From Paenibacillus sp. Soil787 (lineage in GTDB: Bacteria; Bacillota; Bacilli; Paenibacillales; NBRC-103111): a stretch of DNA of 64,000 nucleotides. The position numbers were made by a program, and so were the translations under genes. The stretch spans positions 55,649-119,648 of the forward strand of contig NZ_LMSP01000046.1 in assembly GCF_001429545.1 (NCBI RefSeq). Direction: 5' to 3'. Shown here piece after piece: positions 1 to 8,086 of the stretch; position 1 is the stretch's first letter; each line of letters starts with the position of its first letter. The notes beneath the pieces are model-generated. The model did not search any database and was not told where the DNA came from. It was given only the letters and a program-made list of their open reading frames with translations.

Positions 1-11
1 GGTTGTGATAA

Positions 12-196
12 GCCTGCAATTATACATGCTTTTTTTCTTCGATTATCTCCAATTCGTAAATTCCTGCAATTGTGCAGGCTTTTTCGGTCTTTTTTTAATT
101 TCAAGGTGGTAAAGCTGAAAATTCCAGCATATTTGCAGGCTTTTCCTCTATTCAAACGATTTTCTAGCAAAATACCTGCACTTTCGCAGTTATTTT
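12..196 (+). repeat. four tandem terminator-like mini-hairpins
   Basis: Four degenerate copies of CCTGCA-n(4-6)-TGCAGGCTTTTT begin near 14, 63, 124 and 175, at 49-61 base spacing. The second copy is a perfect 6-bp stem followed by a T-run, so each resembles a very small rho-independent terminator; the first and last are eroded. No gene is visible in bases 1-487. The function is unknown; the array may lie downstream of a gene that ends to the left of the window. Confidence 0.55.
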
Positions 197-223
197 GGCT
201 CTTGAATAATAGTTCTCCTCGAC

Positions 224-360
224 ATGCCGCGTTGCGGCACCACTGATGAATGAAAATTTTTAATTTTCAGGGCAGAAAGTATAAATTTTTATTACACTTC
301 GCGTCATCAGACTTGACAAACGTGCTCGCCCCAAAAGGACGACGGAGTCGTTTATCCTTG
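224..360 (+). repeat. dispersed multi-hairpin repeat, copy A
   Basis: About 137 bases that recur nearly intact at 61135-61269 and 5'-truncated at 7934-8017, always in the same orientation. It contains the hairpin GCCGC-gtt-GCGGC, the inverted repeat GAAAATT/AATTTTC, an invariant CTTGACAAACG block, and a pair of small stems over CGCCCC..GGACG and CGAC-gga-GTCG. An open frame at 250-465 runs through it but is explained by the repeat. Confidence 0.75.
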
Positions 361-487
361 TTGCCACATAGGACCATCAGGATATCTTCCCTGAAGGTCT
401 TTTTTAAATTAACAGGGCAGAGTAATTACATAGTAGGCTTCACATTAGGAAAAACTAGGGACTAAGCAGAAAGGAGTGAGCCTACGT

Positions 488-1132
488 ATGGAAGATAGCA
501 TAGCTCTAAGGGAAGAACGGCTAAACGCATTAAGCCACGGCTTGGGCGCGGCGCTAAGTGCCTTCGGTCTTTTTTTACTTTTACAACGTTCCGTTCTGTT
601 CGAAGATCTTGCCTATATCGTTAGTAATGCGATTTATGGGGTATCTTTTTGCCTGCTGTATTTATCCTCGACCCTGCTGCATTGCTCTCGATCGAAGAAG
701 TGGGGTGAACGCTTTGAAATCATGGACCACGCGGCTATTTTTATTGCCATTGCGGGTTCGTATACGCCATTCCTGCTGATTACCCTGCAAGGAACGCTAG
801 GGTACACTTTGCTGCTGATGATATGGGTTCTCGCTCTGGGAGGTGTCCGCTATGTTCATTTGATCATTAGGAGTTTTATGCCTTGGGGCCTTATTATGTA
901 CTTGTTGATGGGTGGCTTCATGGTTTCATTAATCGGCCCGCTAAGTGATCTTCTTCCCTCCATGGCTCTTGCTTGGTTAATGTTCGGAGTCGCTTTTTAC
1001 TGCATTGGCGTGCCGTTCTTTCTTTGGAAAAGGTTAAAATATCACCATACGATTTGGCATTTGTTTGTGCTTGCGGGAAGCAGCTGCCACTTTATAGCTG
1101 TGTATGCATATGTGATGCCTGCCGTTTTGTAA
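488..1132 (+). CDS. trhA: TrhA / hemolysin III family membrane protein (PAQR-like)
   Basis: A protein of 214 residues with about seven hydrophobic segments, the usual size for the bacterial hemolysin III/TrhA branch of the PAQR superfamily. Family landmarks are present: an N-terminal LNALSHGLGA block, STLLH after the second segment, DHAAIFIAIAGSYTPF in the middle, and HTIWHLFVLAGSSCHF near the C-terminus; the conserved Asp and His residues would form the metal site. TrhA proteins are linked to membrane-fluidity homeostasis, and the old hemolysin name is not evidence of haemolysis. The ATG at 488 is preferred over an in-frame GTG at 476 because the AAGGAG at 471-476 would overlap the GTG. Confidence 0.9.
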   Translation: MEDSIALREERLNALSHGLGAALSAFGLFLLLQRSVLFEDLAYIVSNAIYGVSFCLLYLSSTLLHCSRSKKWGERFEIMDHAAIFIAIAGSYTPFLLITLQGTLGYTLLLMIWVLALGGVRYVHLIIRSFMPWGLIMYLLMGGFMVSLIGPLSDLLPSMALAWLMFGVAFYCIGVPFFLWKRLKYHHTIWHLFVLAGSSCHFIAVYAYVMPAVL

Positions 1133-1197
1133 GGGTGAAAATAAGCTTAGTGTCCGGCAGGCTGACATCTGCCTAGTACCTTGAATTATAAGCTAGG

Positions 1198-2091
1198 TCA
1201 TTTGTTGGCCCGTCTTCGCCGAACGTCAGAAGGCGGGAAATTCTTATATTTCTTGTATAACTTCGTAAAATAGTTAGCGTTACCGCAGCCAATACGCTCG
1301 GCGATTTCGGTTACGGTGCATTCGGTTTCACGAAGTAAACGATCAGCTTCGTTGATTCGAAGCCAGTTCATATAATCTACGAAGGTACGTCCGGTTAGCT
1401 TCTTGAATGTTTTGCAGAAATGGTAAGGGTTCAGATTCACCATCCGTGCGGCCTGCTCAACCGACAAAGGCTCGGCAATATGGGATTCTATATGCTGGAT
1501 TAACGGTTTGAAAGATTCCGAATGACGGGCAGGAGCTGGCTTATCTATGAACTTCTCCGGTAAAAAATGCCTAGATAACAGAGCGAATAGCAGCTGAAAG
1601 TTATGTTTGATGACGAGCTCGTACGCGGCATTTTGATTCTCGAATTCAGCCGTAGATTCACGGATGAGTCGACGATAAGGAGCAGCAAGTTCATCCTCAG
1701 CAAATAATTGGGCAGGCATTGGAACTCGTCCGTCTAGAAACGGGAGAATATACCGTTCGTGCACAGGATCTGGATGCATCACTCGCAGTAAGGAAGCATT
1801 AAAAACGACAGCGATATACTCCATTGCTTCATCCGCTGCGTTATAGCCAACATGCAAAGCTCCGGCTGGTACGAATAGCAGGTCGCCAGCGTTGGCCTCA
1901 TAAGGACGGCTATCTATATGAAATATCGCTTTGCCAACCAGCATATCAATGATCTCGAAATGTTCATGCCAATGAAGATACAGAATGTTATCGTCTTTAG
2001 CGGTCGTCTGCGGTCGGTTTCGGTAAAAACGGATGGGATAGCTGCTATCCCAGTGTGGTGTCTTTTCCATTAAATCTTGCGGGTACGTCAT
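1198..2091 (-). CDS. AraC family transcriptional regulator (cupin sensor)
   Basis: A 297-residue regulator. The N-terminal half is a cupin-type ligand domain (WHEHFEIIDMLVGKA, then GDLLFVPAGALHVGY); the C-terminal ~100 residues carry two helix-turn-helix motifs of the AraC/XylS type, ending in the family block RIGCGNANYFTKLYKK. It is transcribed away from the sugar isomerase-like gene at 2224, so it probably controls that gene and the PhyH-HEAT gene behind it in response to a sugar or polyol; the ligand cannot be read from sequence. I chose the ATG at 2091, which has GTGAGG upstream, over longer starts at 2115 and 2139 that lack a good ribosome binding site. Confidence 0.85.
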   Translation of the reverse strand: MTYPQDLMEKTPHWDSSYPIRFYRNRPQTTAKDDNILYLHWHEHFEIIDMLVGKAIFHIDSRPYEANAGDLLFVPAGALHVGYNAADEAMEYIAVVFNASLLRVMHPDPVHERYILPFLDGRVPMPAQLFAEDELAAPYRRLIRESTAEFENQNAAYELVIKHNFQLLFALLSRHFLPEKFIDKPAPARHSESFKPLIQHIESHIAEPLSVEQAARMVNLNPYHFCKTFKKLTGRTFVDYMNWLRINEADRLLRETECTVTEIAERIGCGNANYFTKLYKKYKNFPPSDVRRRRANK

Positions 2092-2223
2092 GAGCTGCCT
2101 CACTTTCCTAAGCATCAAGATAAGACCTATTTGGAGCAAGATAGGATAGAGAAATTGTCTATATTCCTAGTTATAATGATCATATTCATTAATCTTATAC
2201 CAATATAGGAGTGATATTCAATC

Positions 2224-3111
2224 ATGAATAAGAAGCTTAGAGTGGGTACTTTAGTTGGCGGCGGAGATGCCGTTCGCATCATCCCCCAAATTGCCAAGCA
2301 CGGATTTGAATCCTACAGTTTATCCTTTTGGCAAACAACAGGGAATATCGATCTCAAAGAAACAGCAAAGCGGGTAGCCGACATTGTGGCAGAGAACGAC
2401 GCCATCATATCTACAATTGGTGTATTCGGAAATCCACTCACTGGAACAGGTGATAATAAAGATACACTTGCGAGCTGGGAGCGGCTTATTGATCATGCAC
2501 ATCTCTTTGGTACCGATATCGTAAACGGTTTCACCGGCCGCATTCCGGATTGTCCAATTGAAGAGTCAATACCGAAGTTCAAGGAAGTGTTTGGCGAGCT
2601 TTCTCGCAGAGCTGCTGATCGCGGTGTGCGGCTTGCTTTCGAGAATTGTGATATGGGCGGAACGTGGAAGACAGGAGATTGGAACATTGCCCATAACCCA
2701 ACTGCCTGGAGTCTAATGTTTAATGCCGTACCGGCTGACAACATGGGTCTGGAGTGGGAGCCCTGCCATCAGATGGTCAGTCTGATCGATCCGATTCCGC
2801 AGTTACGCAAATGGGTCGATAAAGTGTTCCACGTCCACGGCAAAGATGCGACAATTGCGTGGGATATTGTTCGGGAATATGGGGTTCATGGGAGCCAAGA
2901 GTTCGTTTGGCACCGTACACCTGGCTTTGGGGACACGAATTGGTCCGATATTATTACGATTCTGCGTCAGGCAGGCTATCAAGGTACAATCGACATTGAA
3001 GGCTGGCATGATCCCGTCTACCGTGGTGAGCTCGAGATGACGGGTCAGGTGCATGCTTTGAACTATTTAAAACGCTGCCGTGGCGGAGATTACATTCCAA
3101 ACCCTGTTTAA
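2224..3111 (+). CDS. sugar phosphate isomerase/epimerase family TIM-barrel protein
   Basis: A 295-residue protein of the xylose-isomerase-like TIM-barrel (AP endonuclease 2) superfamily. Metal-ligand-type blocks are visible: AFENCD around residue 140, LEWEPCHQM around 177, VFHVHGKDA near 200 and TIDIEGWHDP near 255. Family members isomerise or epimerise keto-sugars or act on inositol derivatives; this substrate is unknown. It starts with an ATG behind TAGGAGTGAT and is followed after 131 bases by the PhyH-HEAT gene on the same strand. The promoter has a good -10 (TATAAT at 2172) but no clear -35, as expected for an AraC-activated promoter. Confidence 0.82.
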   Translation: MNKKLRVGTLVGGGDAVRIIPQIAKHGFESYSLSFWQTTGNIDLKETAKRVADIVAENDAIISTIGVFGNPLTGTGDNKDTLASWERLIDHAHLFGTDIVNGFTGRIPDCPIEESIPKFKEVFGELSRRAADRGVRLAFENCDMGGTWKTGDWNIAHNPTAWSLMFNAVPADNMGLEWEPCHQMVSLIDPIPQLRKWVDKVFHVHGKDATIAWDIVREYGVHGSQEFVWHRTPGFGDTNWSDIITILRQAGYQGTIDIEGWHDPVYRGELEMTGQVHALNYLKRCRGGDYIPNPV

Positions 3112-3242
3112 TGAGTCGTCTCATTTTCCATCTTAGTTTTGTGCTAGCTCTGATTAAGATCGTCTATTTTTAGTCAGAGACATCTTTCTTATAATAAGGT
3201 CATTGTTACCGCATTCATTCAAAGCCAAGGAGGCTGACAGCC

Positions 3243-4652
3243 ATGCAGGAAAACACGCCTTTATTATTGACAGATGAGCAAATGAGAGAATTTATTACAA
3301 ACGGATGTTTAATACTCAAAACCGATTTTTCGAATGAGTTTCACAGCAATCTTCTGGAACAATTAAACACGGTTTATGCGGAAGAGGGGAATCCCGGCAA
3401 TAATTTACTACCCCGCATTCGTGAGCTGCAAAAAGTATTCGATCACCCTGTTGTGACAGGTGCATTAACAAGCGTATTAGGGCAGAACTATATGATGCAT
3501 GCACATAGACATGGGCATTTCAATGCCTCAGCGACGGCTGGAGGCTGGCATAAGGACAGCTATTGGGGCTATGATAGAATGCGCAATCATCACCCCAATT
3601 GGGCAATGATTATGTATTTCCCACAGGATACGCCTGTGGAATTAGGACCAACAGGCGTTATGCCGGGCACGCAAAATTACCAGACTCGGACTTTTGAATC
3701 GAGTGAACATGAAGGGGAAGTTTTAGCAAGCGGCGAGGCGGGTACCTTTGCACTGATTCACTATGACATCTGGCATCGTTCCACGCCTAATGTGTTAGGA
3801 CAGCCGCGCTACATGCTGAAATTTGAATTCATGCGTACAGAGCTTCCGCAAGCACCTAGTTGGAATAACCAAGAGGCAGCATGGAGGAAGCCAGCCAACT
3901 TACATTTGCCAATAGCCGAGCATGACTTGATGTGGGAAGAAACTTGGAACTGGTTGTCTGGAAAAGTTGGCAGTCTGGCAGGAACAGCTGCATCAGATCC
4001 GGATCAGATTAAGGAGTTAGCCGCTAAGTTGGAAGGTTTTGAACCGTTAGCCATCAATGCGGCCTATGATCTGGCACGAAGAGGGCAGCAGGGTGTGGAC
4101 GCTTTGCTCGAAGGATTAACTAGCGAGAATAGCCAAGTATCGCGAATTTCCGCTTATGGATTATCCGTTGCAGGAAGCGAGGCCGTTAACGGGCTAATTG
4201 CTGCTTTGCATCATGAGAATATTGAAATCGTTACGCATGCGGTCTTTGCTCTTGGTGAATTAAGAGGCTTAGCGGCAGGAGCCGTTCCTACCTTCATCAA
4301 GCTGCTCGAGCATCCAGCTGATCGTGTCCGCTGCGCCGTAGTAGATGCACTTGGATTCATGGACACACCGCTGAATGACATCGTGTCAAGCTTAGGTAGG
4401 TGCTTACAAGATGAGAACGCGCAAGTTCGCTTCATGGCAAGTTTATCCTTGTCACGATTAGGCTCTCAGGCGGAAGCAGCAGTGCCCCAGTTGGAAATTG
4501 CATTGGATGATGAGAACAGATATGTTCGTGCTCATGCTGCCGAATCTCTGCATTATATCGGCACGGAACGGGCGAAGAATACGCTTATTAAGTTTCTGCT
4601 TAATTCCCGCTGGTGCCCGACAACGACAAAGACTAATGCGTTCTACCCGTAA
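3243..4652 (+). CDS. phytanoyl-CoA dioxygenase family protein with C-terminal HEAT repeats
   Basis: A 469-residue fusion. Residues ~10-200 are a PhyH-type Fe(II)/2-oxoglutarate oxygenase: the HxD iron ligands are H103-K-D105 in GGWHKDSYWG, the distal histidine is H178 in IHYDIWHRSTPN, and the arginine for 2-oxoglutarate is probably R189. Residues ~255-455 are HEAT/PBS-lyase-type helical repeats (for example IVTHAVFALGELRG and VRAHAAESLHYIG), a protein- or ligand-binding scaffold. The ATG has AAGGAGG at ideal spacing. The gene follows the isomerase, and a TATAAT at 3190 may give it its own promoter. A stand-alone PhyH paralogue lies at 29005. Substrate unknown. Confidence 0.85.
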   Translation: MQENTPLLLTDEQMREFITNGCLILKTDFSNEFHSNLLEQLNTVYAEEGNPGNNLLPRIRELQKVFDHPVVTGALTSVLGQNYMMHAHRHGHFNASATAGGWHKDSYWGYDRMRNHHPNWAMIMYFPQDTPVELGPTGVMPGTQNYQTRTFESSEHEGEVLASGEAGTFALIHYDIWHRSTPNVLGQPRYMLKFEFMRTELPQAPSWNNQEAAWRKPANLHLPIAEHDLMWEETWNWLSGKVGSLAGTAASDPDQIKELAAKLEGFEPLAINAAYDLARRGQQGVDALLEGLTSENSQVSRISAYGLSVAGSEAVNGLIAALHHENIEIVTHAVFALGELRGLAAGAVPTFIKLLEHPADRVRCAVVDALGFMDTPLNDIVSSLGRCLQDENAQVRFMASLSLSRLGSQAEAAVPQLEIALDDENRYVRAHAAESLHYIGTERAKNTLIKFLLNSRWCPTTTKTNAFYP

Positions 4653-4671
4653 ACGCGCAAAATAGATTGAG

Positions 4672-4701
4672 AAAGAGGGCAAATTAACTTTTGCCCTCTT
4701 T
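4672..4701. terminator. bidirectional rho-independent terminator
   Basis: The perfect 12-bp inverted repeat AAAGAGGGCAAA / TTTGCCCTCTTT with a short loop lies between the convergent PhyH-HEAT and AraC genes. A-rich and T-rich flanks allow it to work in both directions. Confidence 0.8.
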
Positions 4702-4717
4702 GTGCTGTATTATTTCA

Positions 4718-5578
4718 TCACAGTTCGTTGTAATCGAGCATTTTCGGTTTCAAATCACGGAAAGAAGTTGGTGTAAAACCCGTTTGTTCTCGGAACATGC
4801 GGGAAAAATACGATAATTCCATTCCCAACGAATCAGCGATTTGTGAAACATTTAATTCCGTCATCATGAGTAGATCCTTGGCTTTTTCTGAGCGTAAATG
4901 GTTCATATATTGAATCGGTGAATAACCCGTAAATTGTTTAAAGGCATTAATAAAGTAGTTAGGGTGATAGTGCGCAATTTGGGATAATGTATCTACGGAT
5001 ACGTTGTCAGCAATATGCTGTTCCATATAGTGCAGCACACTATTCATTTTCTCGAAAGTAGGGGTAGAAGCAAGATTGAACTTGACGGTTTCACTTTGTT
5101 CAATGAATTCGGCAATGAATTCACTTATAATCGCATTGACTCTAAAAGCGGAAGTTAATCCTTCACTTTTATGATATTCTATCAGTTGTTCGAATTTTCT
5201 TTGTAATGCTTCCGGATCTTTAATCGTAATGTAAGCGGATGTTTGCAAAATCTGAAAGAGATCCAAATCCCCGATTTTGGCTGTGAAATGACACCAGTAT
5301 TTCCCGAAAGTGTGATCACTTATGGTTCCGTAAGCTTGATCACTCCCCGCTGGGAGCAGATAAAGTTCACCTGGTTTCGGATAATAAGTCTTATCCCCAA
5401 CTTTGACAAAACCTTCTCCCTCGATAATAAAATACAAGCGATTAAACGGACAGGAAGCGTTCTCATCGTTCCAGGATTTCTGTACCTTAGTGTAAGCAGC
5501 ATAGGATAAATCAAGCTTCGCTTTAGCCATGTATTTCTTCCAGAAGGTGAGCTGGCTAGGATTCATATCAATTCTCAT
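4718..5578 (-). CDS. AraC family transcriptional regulator
   Basis: A 286-residue regulator: an N-terminal AraC ligand domain (LYFIIEGEGFVKVGDKTY, then GELYLLPAGSDQAYG), and a C-terminal double helix-turn-helix including HPNYFINAFKQFTGYSP and ELSYFSRMFREQTGF. The ATG at 5578 is preceded by AAAGGA, which lies inside the last codons of the upstream TetR gene, so the two are almost certainly one transcript with coupled translation. Its targets are not evident. Confidence 0.87.
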   Translation of the reverse strand: MRIDMNPSQLTFWKKYMAKAKLDLSYAAYTKVQKSWNDENASCPFNRLYFIIEGEGFVKVGDKTYYPKPGELYLLPAGSDQAYGTISDHTFGKYWCHFTAKIGDLDLFQILQTSAYITIKDPEALQRKFEQLIEYHKSEGLTSAFRVNAIISEFIAEFIEQSETVKFNLASTPTFEKMNSVLHYMEQHIADNVSVDTLSQIAHYHPNYFINAFKQFTGYSPIQYMNHLRSEKAKDLLMMTELNVSQIADSLGMELSYFSRMFREQTGFTPTSFRDLKPKMLDYNEL

Positions 5579-5582
5579 AGGC

Positions 5583-6236
5583 TCACATTCCTTTCACGAA
5601 GAGTCGGCAAATGCCCTCAATAAATTGCTGTTTGGTATAGCCCAGAATTTCTCGATGATACAAGTACTGTTCTGGCGTTAGCGAGGCAAGTATGGTGTTA
5701 ACGGTCAAAGTGACATCGATCGGTCCAATCTCCTCTTGTTGAACGGCACGAGTTATCAATGGAGCGAGAAGGTTGTGAAGTCGAACATAAATGGGCTTTT
5801 TGTGCAAATAGAAGCTATGTTTGTCGGTATATATGGTGTTGATGACGGACAGTAAAGAAGCTTTACCGTCCACAAAATCAATAATTCGAACGATCGTGTC
5901 CGACAATTGGTTCATAGCTGTTACCTCGGGACCGGGATCGGCAATACTAGCTTCAAGAGAAGCAATAAACTGGGAGGTTGTTGAACGAAGCAGATCGCTG
6001 CAAACCTCGCCAATATGGGCGTAACGGCGATAAAGAATACCTTGACCCACGCCCGACTCTTTGGCAATCTGGTGCATGGTAACGGATTCAATTTGATTGG
6101 TTTCGAATAGGCTTTTGGCAGATGTAAGAATACGCCGTCGATACTCTGAATCGCGTTCTTCGCGTCGACCGCAAGGTGGAATGGCTTTCATATCTTGACT
6201 ATATAATGAATTCTCATTGGTATCTGGATGTTTCAC
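5583..6236 (-). CDS. TetR family transcriptional regulator
   Basis: A 217-residue repressor. A TetR_N helix-turn-helix is readable at about residues 30-70 (RILTSAKSLFETN, then VTMHQIAKESGVGQGILYRR); the remainder is a variable helical ligand domain. Upstream codons are open for 53 residues more, but the GTG at 6236 is the likely start because AGGAGG lies just ahead of it. It is divergent from the drug efflux gene at 6377, and the shared interval holds two perfect CGGACAATTGTCCG palindromes, so it probably represses the pump and itself until an effector binds. The AraC gene is 4 bases downstream. Confidence 0.88.
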   Translation of the reverse strand: MKHPDTNENSLYSQDMKAIPPCGRREERDSEYRRRILTSAKSLFETNQIESVTMHQIAKESGVGQGILYRRYAHIGEVCSDLLRSTTSQFIASLEASIADPGPEVTAMNQLSDTIVRIIDFVDGKASLLSVINTIYTDKHSFYLHKKPIYVRLHNLLAPLITRAVQQEEIGPIDVTLTVNTILASLTPEQYLYHREILGYTKQQFIEGICRLFVKGM

Positions 6237-6277
6237 ATGTGCTCCTCCTATAAGAACAAGCTTAACAAAAGAAATAA

Positions 6278-6327
6278 TTGACATTCCGGACAATTGTCCG
6301 TAATATGATGATGCGGACAATTGTCCG
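6278..6327 (+). promoter_or_regulatory. sigma-A promoter with twin palindromic TetR operators
   Basis: TTGACA (6278-6283), 17 bases, then TAATAT (6301-6306) faces the efflux gene. The perfect 14-bp palindrome CGGACAATTGTCCG fills the spacer (6287-6300), and an identical copy lies just after the -10 (6314-6327), 27 bases centre to centre. This is textbook repression geometry. Assignment to the adjacent TetR is inference from position. Confidence 0.85.
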
Positions 6328-6376
6328 TTACTATTGTAGCACGATGAAGTAGATATTGTGAAGGAGGAACACGGGC

Positions 6377-7876
6377 ATGAGTAAACCAATAACATCCGGT
6401 GAAGCGGAGCCAGAGTTTAAGATTACGAGTATTCTGGTACCGCTCATTGCTATCATATCGGGTATTTTTATGGTTATTCTCGATACGACTGCGATGAATG
6501 TGGCATTGTCGAAGCTGGTCATCGATTTTAAAACGGATTTACCGACCATTCAATGGACCGTAACAGGTTATATGCTGGCGACCGCGGCCGTCATTCCGCT
6601 AGCGGGATGGCTATCCGATCGATTTGGGGCGAAGAATGTATTCCTCACCTCGGTTGTTCTTTTCACTGTAGCATCGGTTTTATGTGCTACACCGAACAAT
6701 GCGGAGTGGTTGATTGTTTTCCGTATCCTTCAAGGTTTAGGCGGCGGATTCGTTATGCCTGTTGCTATGGCATACGTATTTCGGTTAAGTCCACCGAACA
6801 AAATAGGTCAAGTGATGGGGATGTTGGGTGTGCCTATTTTGCTGGCGCCTGCGATAGGGCCTATCTTATCGGGATGGCTGGTTGAGTACCATTCCTGGCA
6901 TTGGATTTTCTTAATTAATCTTCCCGTCGGTATTTTCAGCTTTATCTTCGGACTATGGAAGCTGCCGGCTGTTGCTCGTAAGAAGGTAGCTGGTTTTGAT
7001 TTACCGGGTATGATTATAGGGCCCATTGCTTTTGCATCCTTATCCTATGGGATCACACAAGGTGCTGAGAGCTGGACTTCCGATAAAACGCTTTGGGGCA
7101 TCATCATCGGAGCTGTCGCCTTGATCGCCTTTATCATTGTGGAACTTAAATCCAAACTCCCTCTGCTCGAGTTGAGAGTGTTCCGATCTGTTGATTTTTC
7201 CTTCGGTATTTTCGTACAGTGGGTACTGCAATTCTGCTTGTTCGGAGCCATTTTCCTGCTTCCGCAATTTCTTCAGCAAGCCCGCGGGTACGGTGCTTTC
7301 GACACGGGGATGACGTTATTCCCGCAAGCGTTAGCTTCGGCCGTCATGATGCCGATTGGCGGTTACTTATTTGATAAAATCGGTGTTCGCTGGTTGGTCG
7401 TCGTTGGGCTCAGTCTTGTTTCCGGCGCGATCTTTCAATATTCGCATGTAAATCTTACGACAGAAGGACATGACTTAATTTTACCGCTTATTATGGCTGG
7501 CTCTGGTATGGGACTTATGATGATGCCGCTTAATTCACATCTTATTAAGAAGGCTCCGCATGATTTAGTAAGTCGAGTTACTTCTTTAACTAGTGCCATG
7601 CAGCAGGTTATCAACTCATTCGCAGTTGCTACCTTGGTGACAATTCTCTCTTCGCACGTAAACTCTTCCATTGCTGCAAAGAACATTCTAATAAACAGTC
7701 CTGCTGATAAGCAAAAGGCTATGCTCGCTGTAGCACCTGATGCGTTCGGCCAGACTTTCCACGTGATGCTATTTATTGCGATCTGCGGGATATTCTTAGG
7801 CTTGTTCCTTCGCCGTGACAAGACACAGCCTAATGAGGCTGTGAAACAAGAAGTCGCGTTAGAAGGACTACACTAG
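6377..7876 (+). CDS. DHA2 family (EmrB/QacA-type) MFS drug efflux transporter
   Basis: A 499-residue membrane protein with about 14 transmembrane segments, the DHA2 proton-antiporter size. Family motifs: LDTTAMNVAL in TM1 (motif D1), GWLSDRFGAKNVF after TM2 (motif A), RILQGLGGGFVMPVA in TM4 (motif B), and APAIGPILSGWLVEYHSWHWIFLIN in TM5-6 (shown here as the motif C region near residues 155-175). It would export cationic or hydrophobic compounds in exchange for protons. Its expression is probably controlled by the divergent TetR through the operators in its promoter. The ATG has AAGGAGG upstream, and a terminator follows. Confidence 0.93.
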   Translation: MSKPITSGEAEPEFKITSILVPLIAIISGIFMVILDTTAMNVALSKLVIDFKTDLPTIQWTVTGYMLATAAVIPLAGWLSDRFGAKNVFLTSVVLFTVASVLCATPNNAEWLIVFRILQGLGGGFVMPVAMAYVFRLSPPNKIGQVMGMLGVPILLAPAIGPILSGWLVEYHSWHWIFLINLPVGIFSFIFGLWKLPAVARKKVAGFDLPGMIIGPIAFASLSYGITQGAESWTSDKTLWGIIIGAVALIAFIIVELKSKLPLLELRVFRSVDFSFGIFVQWVLQFCLFGAIFLLPQFLQQARGYGAFDTGMTLFPQALASAVMMPIGGYLFDKIGVRWLVVVGLSLVSGAIFQYSHVNLTTEGHDLILPLIMAGSGMGLMMMPLNSHLIKKAPHDLVSRVTSLTSAMQQVINSFAVATLVTILSSHVNSSIAAKNILINSPADKQKAMLAVAPDAFGQTFHVMLFIAICGIFLGLFLRRDKTQPNEAVKQEVALEGLH

Positions 7877-7896
7877 ATATGAACAATCGTACAGGA

Positions 7897-7927
7897 AGCT
7901 TACCGAATCATCGGTAGGCTTTTTTTG
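7897..7927 (+). terminator. rho-independent terminator of the efflux gene
   Basis: AGCTTACCGA / TCGGTAGGCT forms a 10-bp stem with one G-U pair and a short loop, followed directly by seven T residues. The copy B dispersed repeat begins seven bases later. Confidence 0.85.
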
Positions 7928-7933
7928 TACATA

Positions 7934-8017
7934 AGAAGTATAAGTTTTATTACACTTCGCGTCATCAGTCTTGACAAACGTGCTCGTCCCTGAAGGACGA
8001 TGGAGTCGTTTATCCTT
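7934..8017 (+). repeat. dispersed multi-hairpin repeat, copy B (5'-truncated)
   Basis: It matches copies A (224-360) and C (61135-61269) from the AGAAGTATAAG block to GTTTATCCTT but lacks their first two hairpins. The stem pair CGTCC/GGACG and CGA/TCG is retained. It lies between a terminator and the DUF3231 ribosome binding site. Confidence 0.75.
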
Positions 8018-8086
8018 TGGTACATAGAAGTTGGTATTTATGGAATTCTAAAGAATAGCGAAAACATCATTTTAGGAGGCAATACA

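Noticed and set aside
250-465. 71-codon open frame ahead of trhA
   Set aside because: It runs through the dispersed repeat, has no ribosome binding site, and similar frames appear wherever the repeat occurs.
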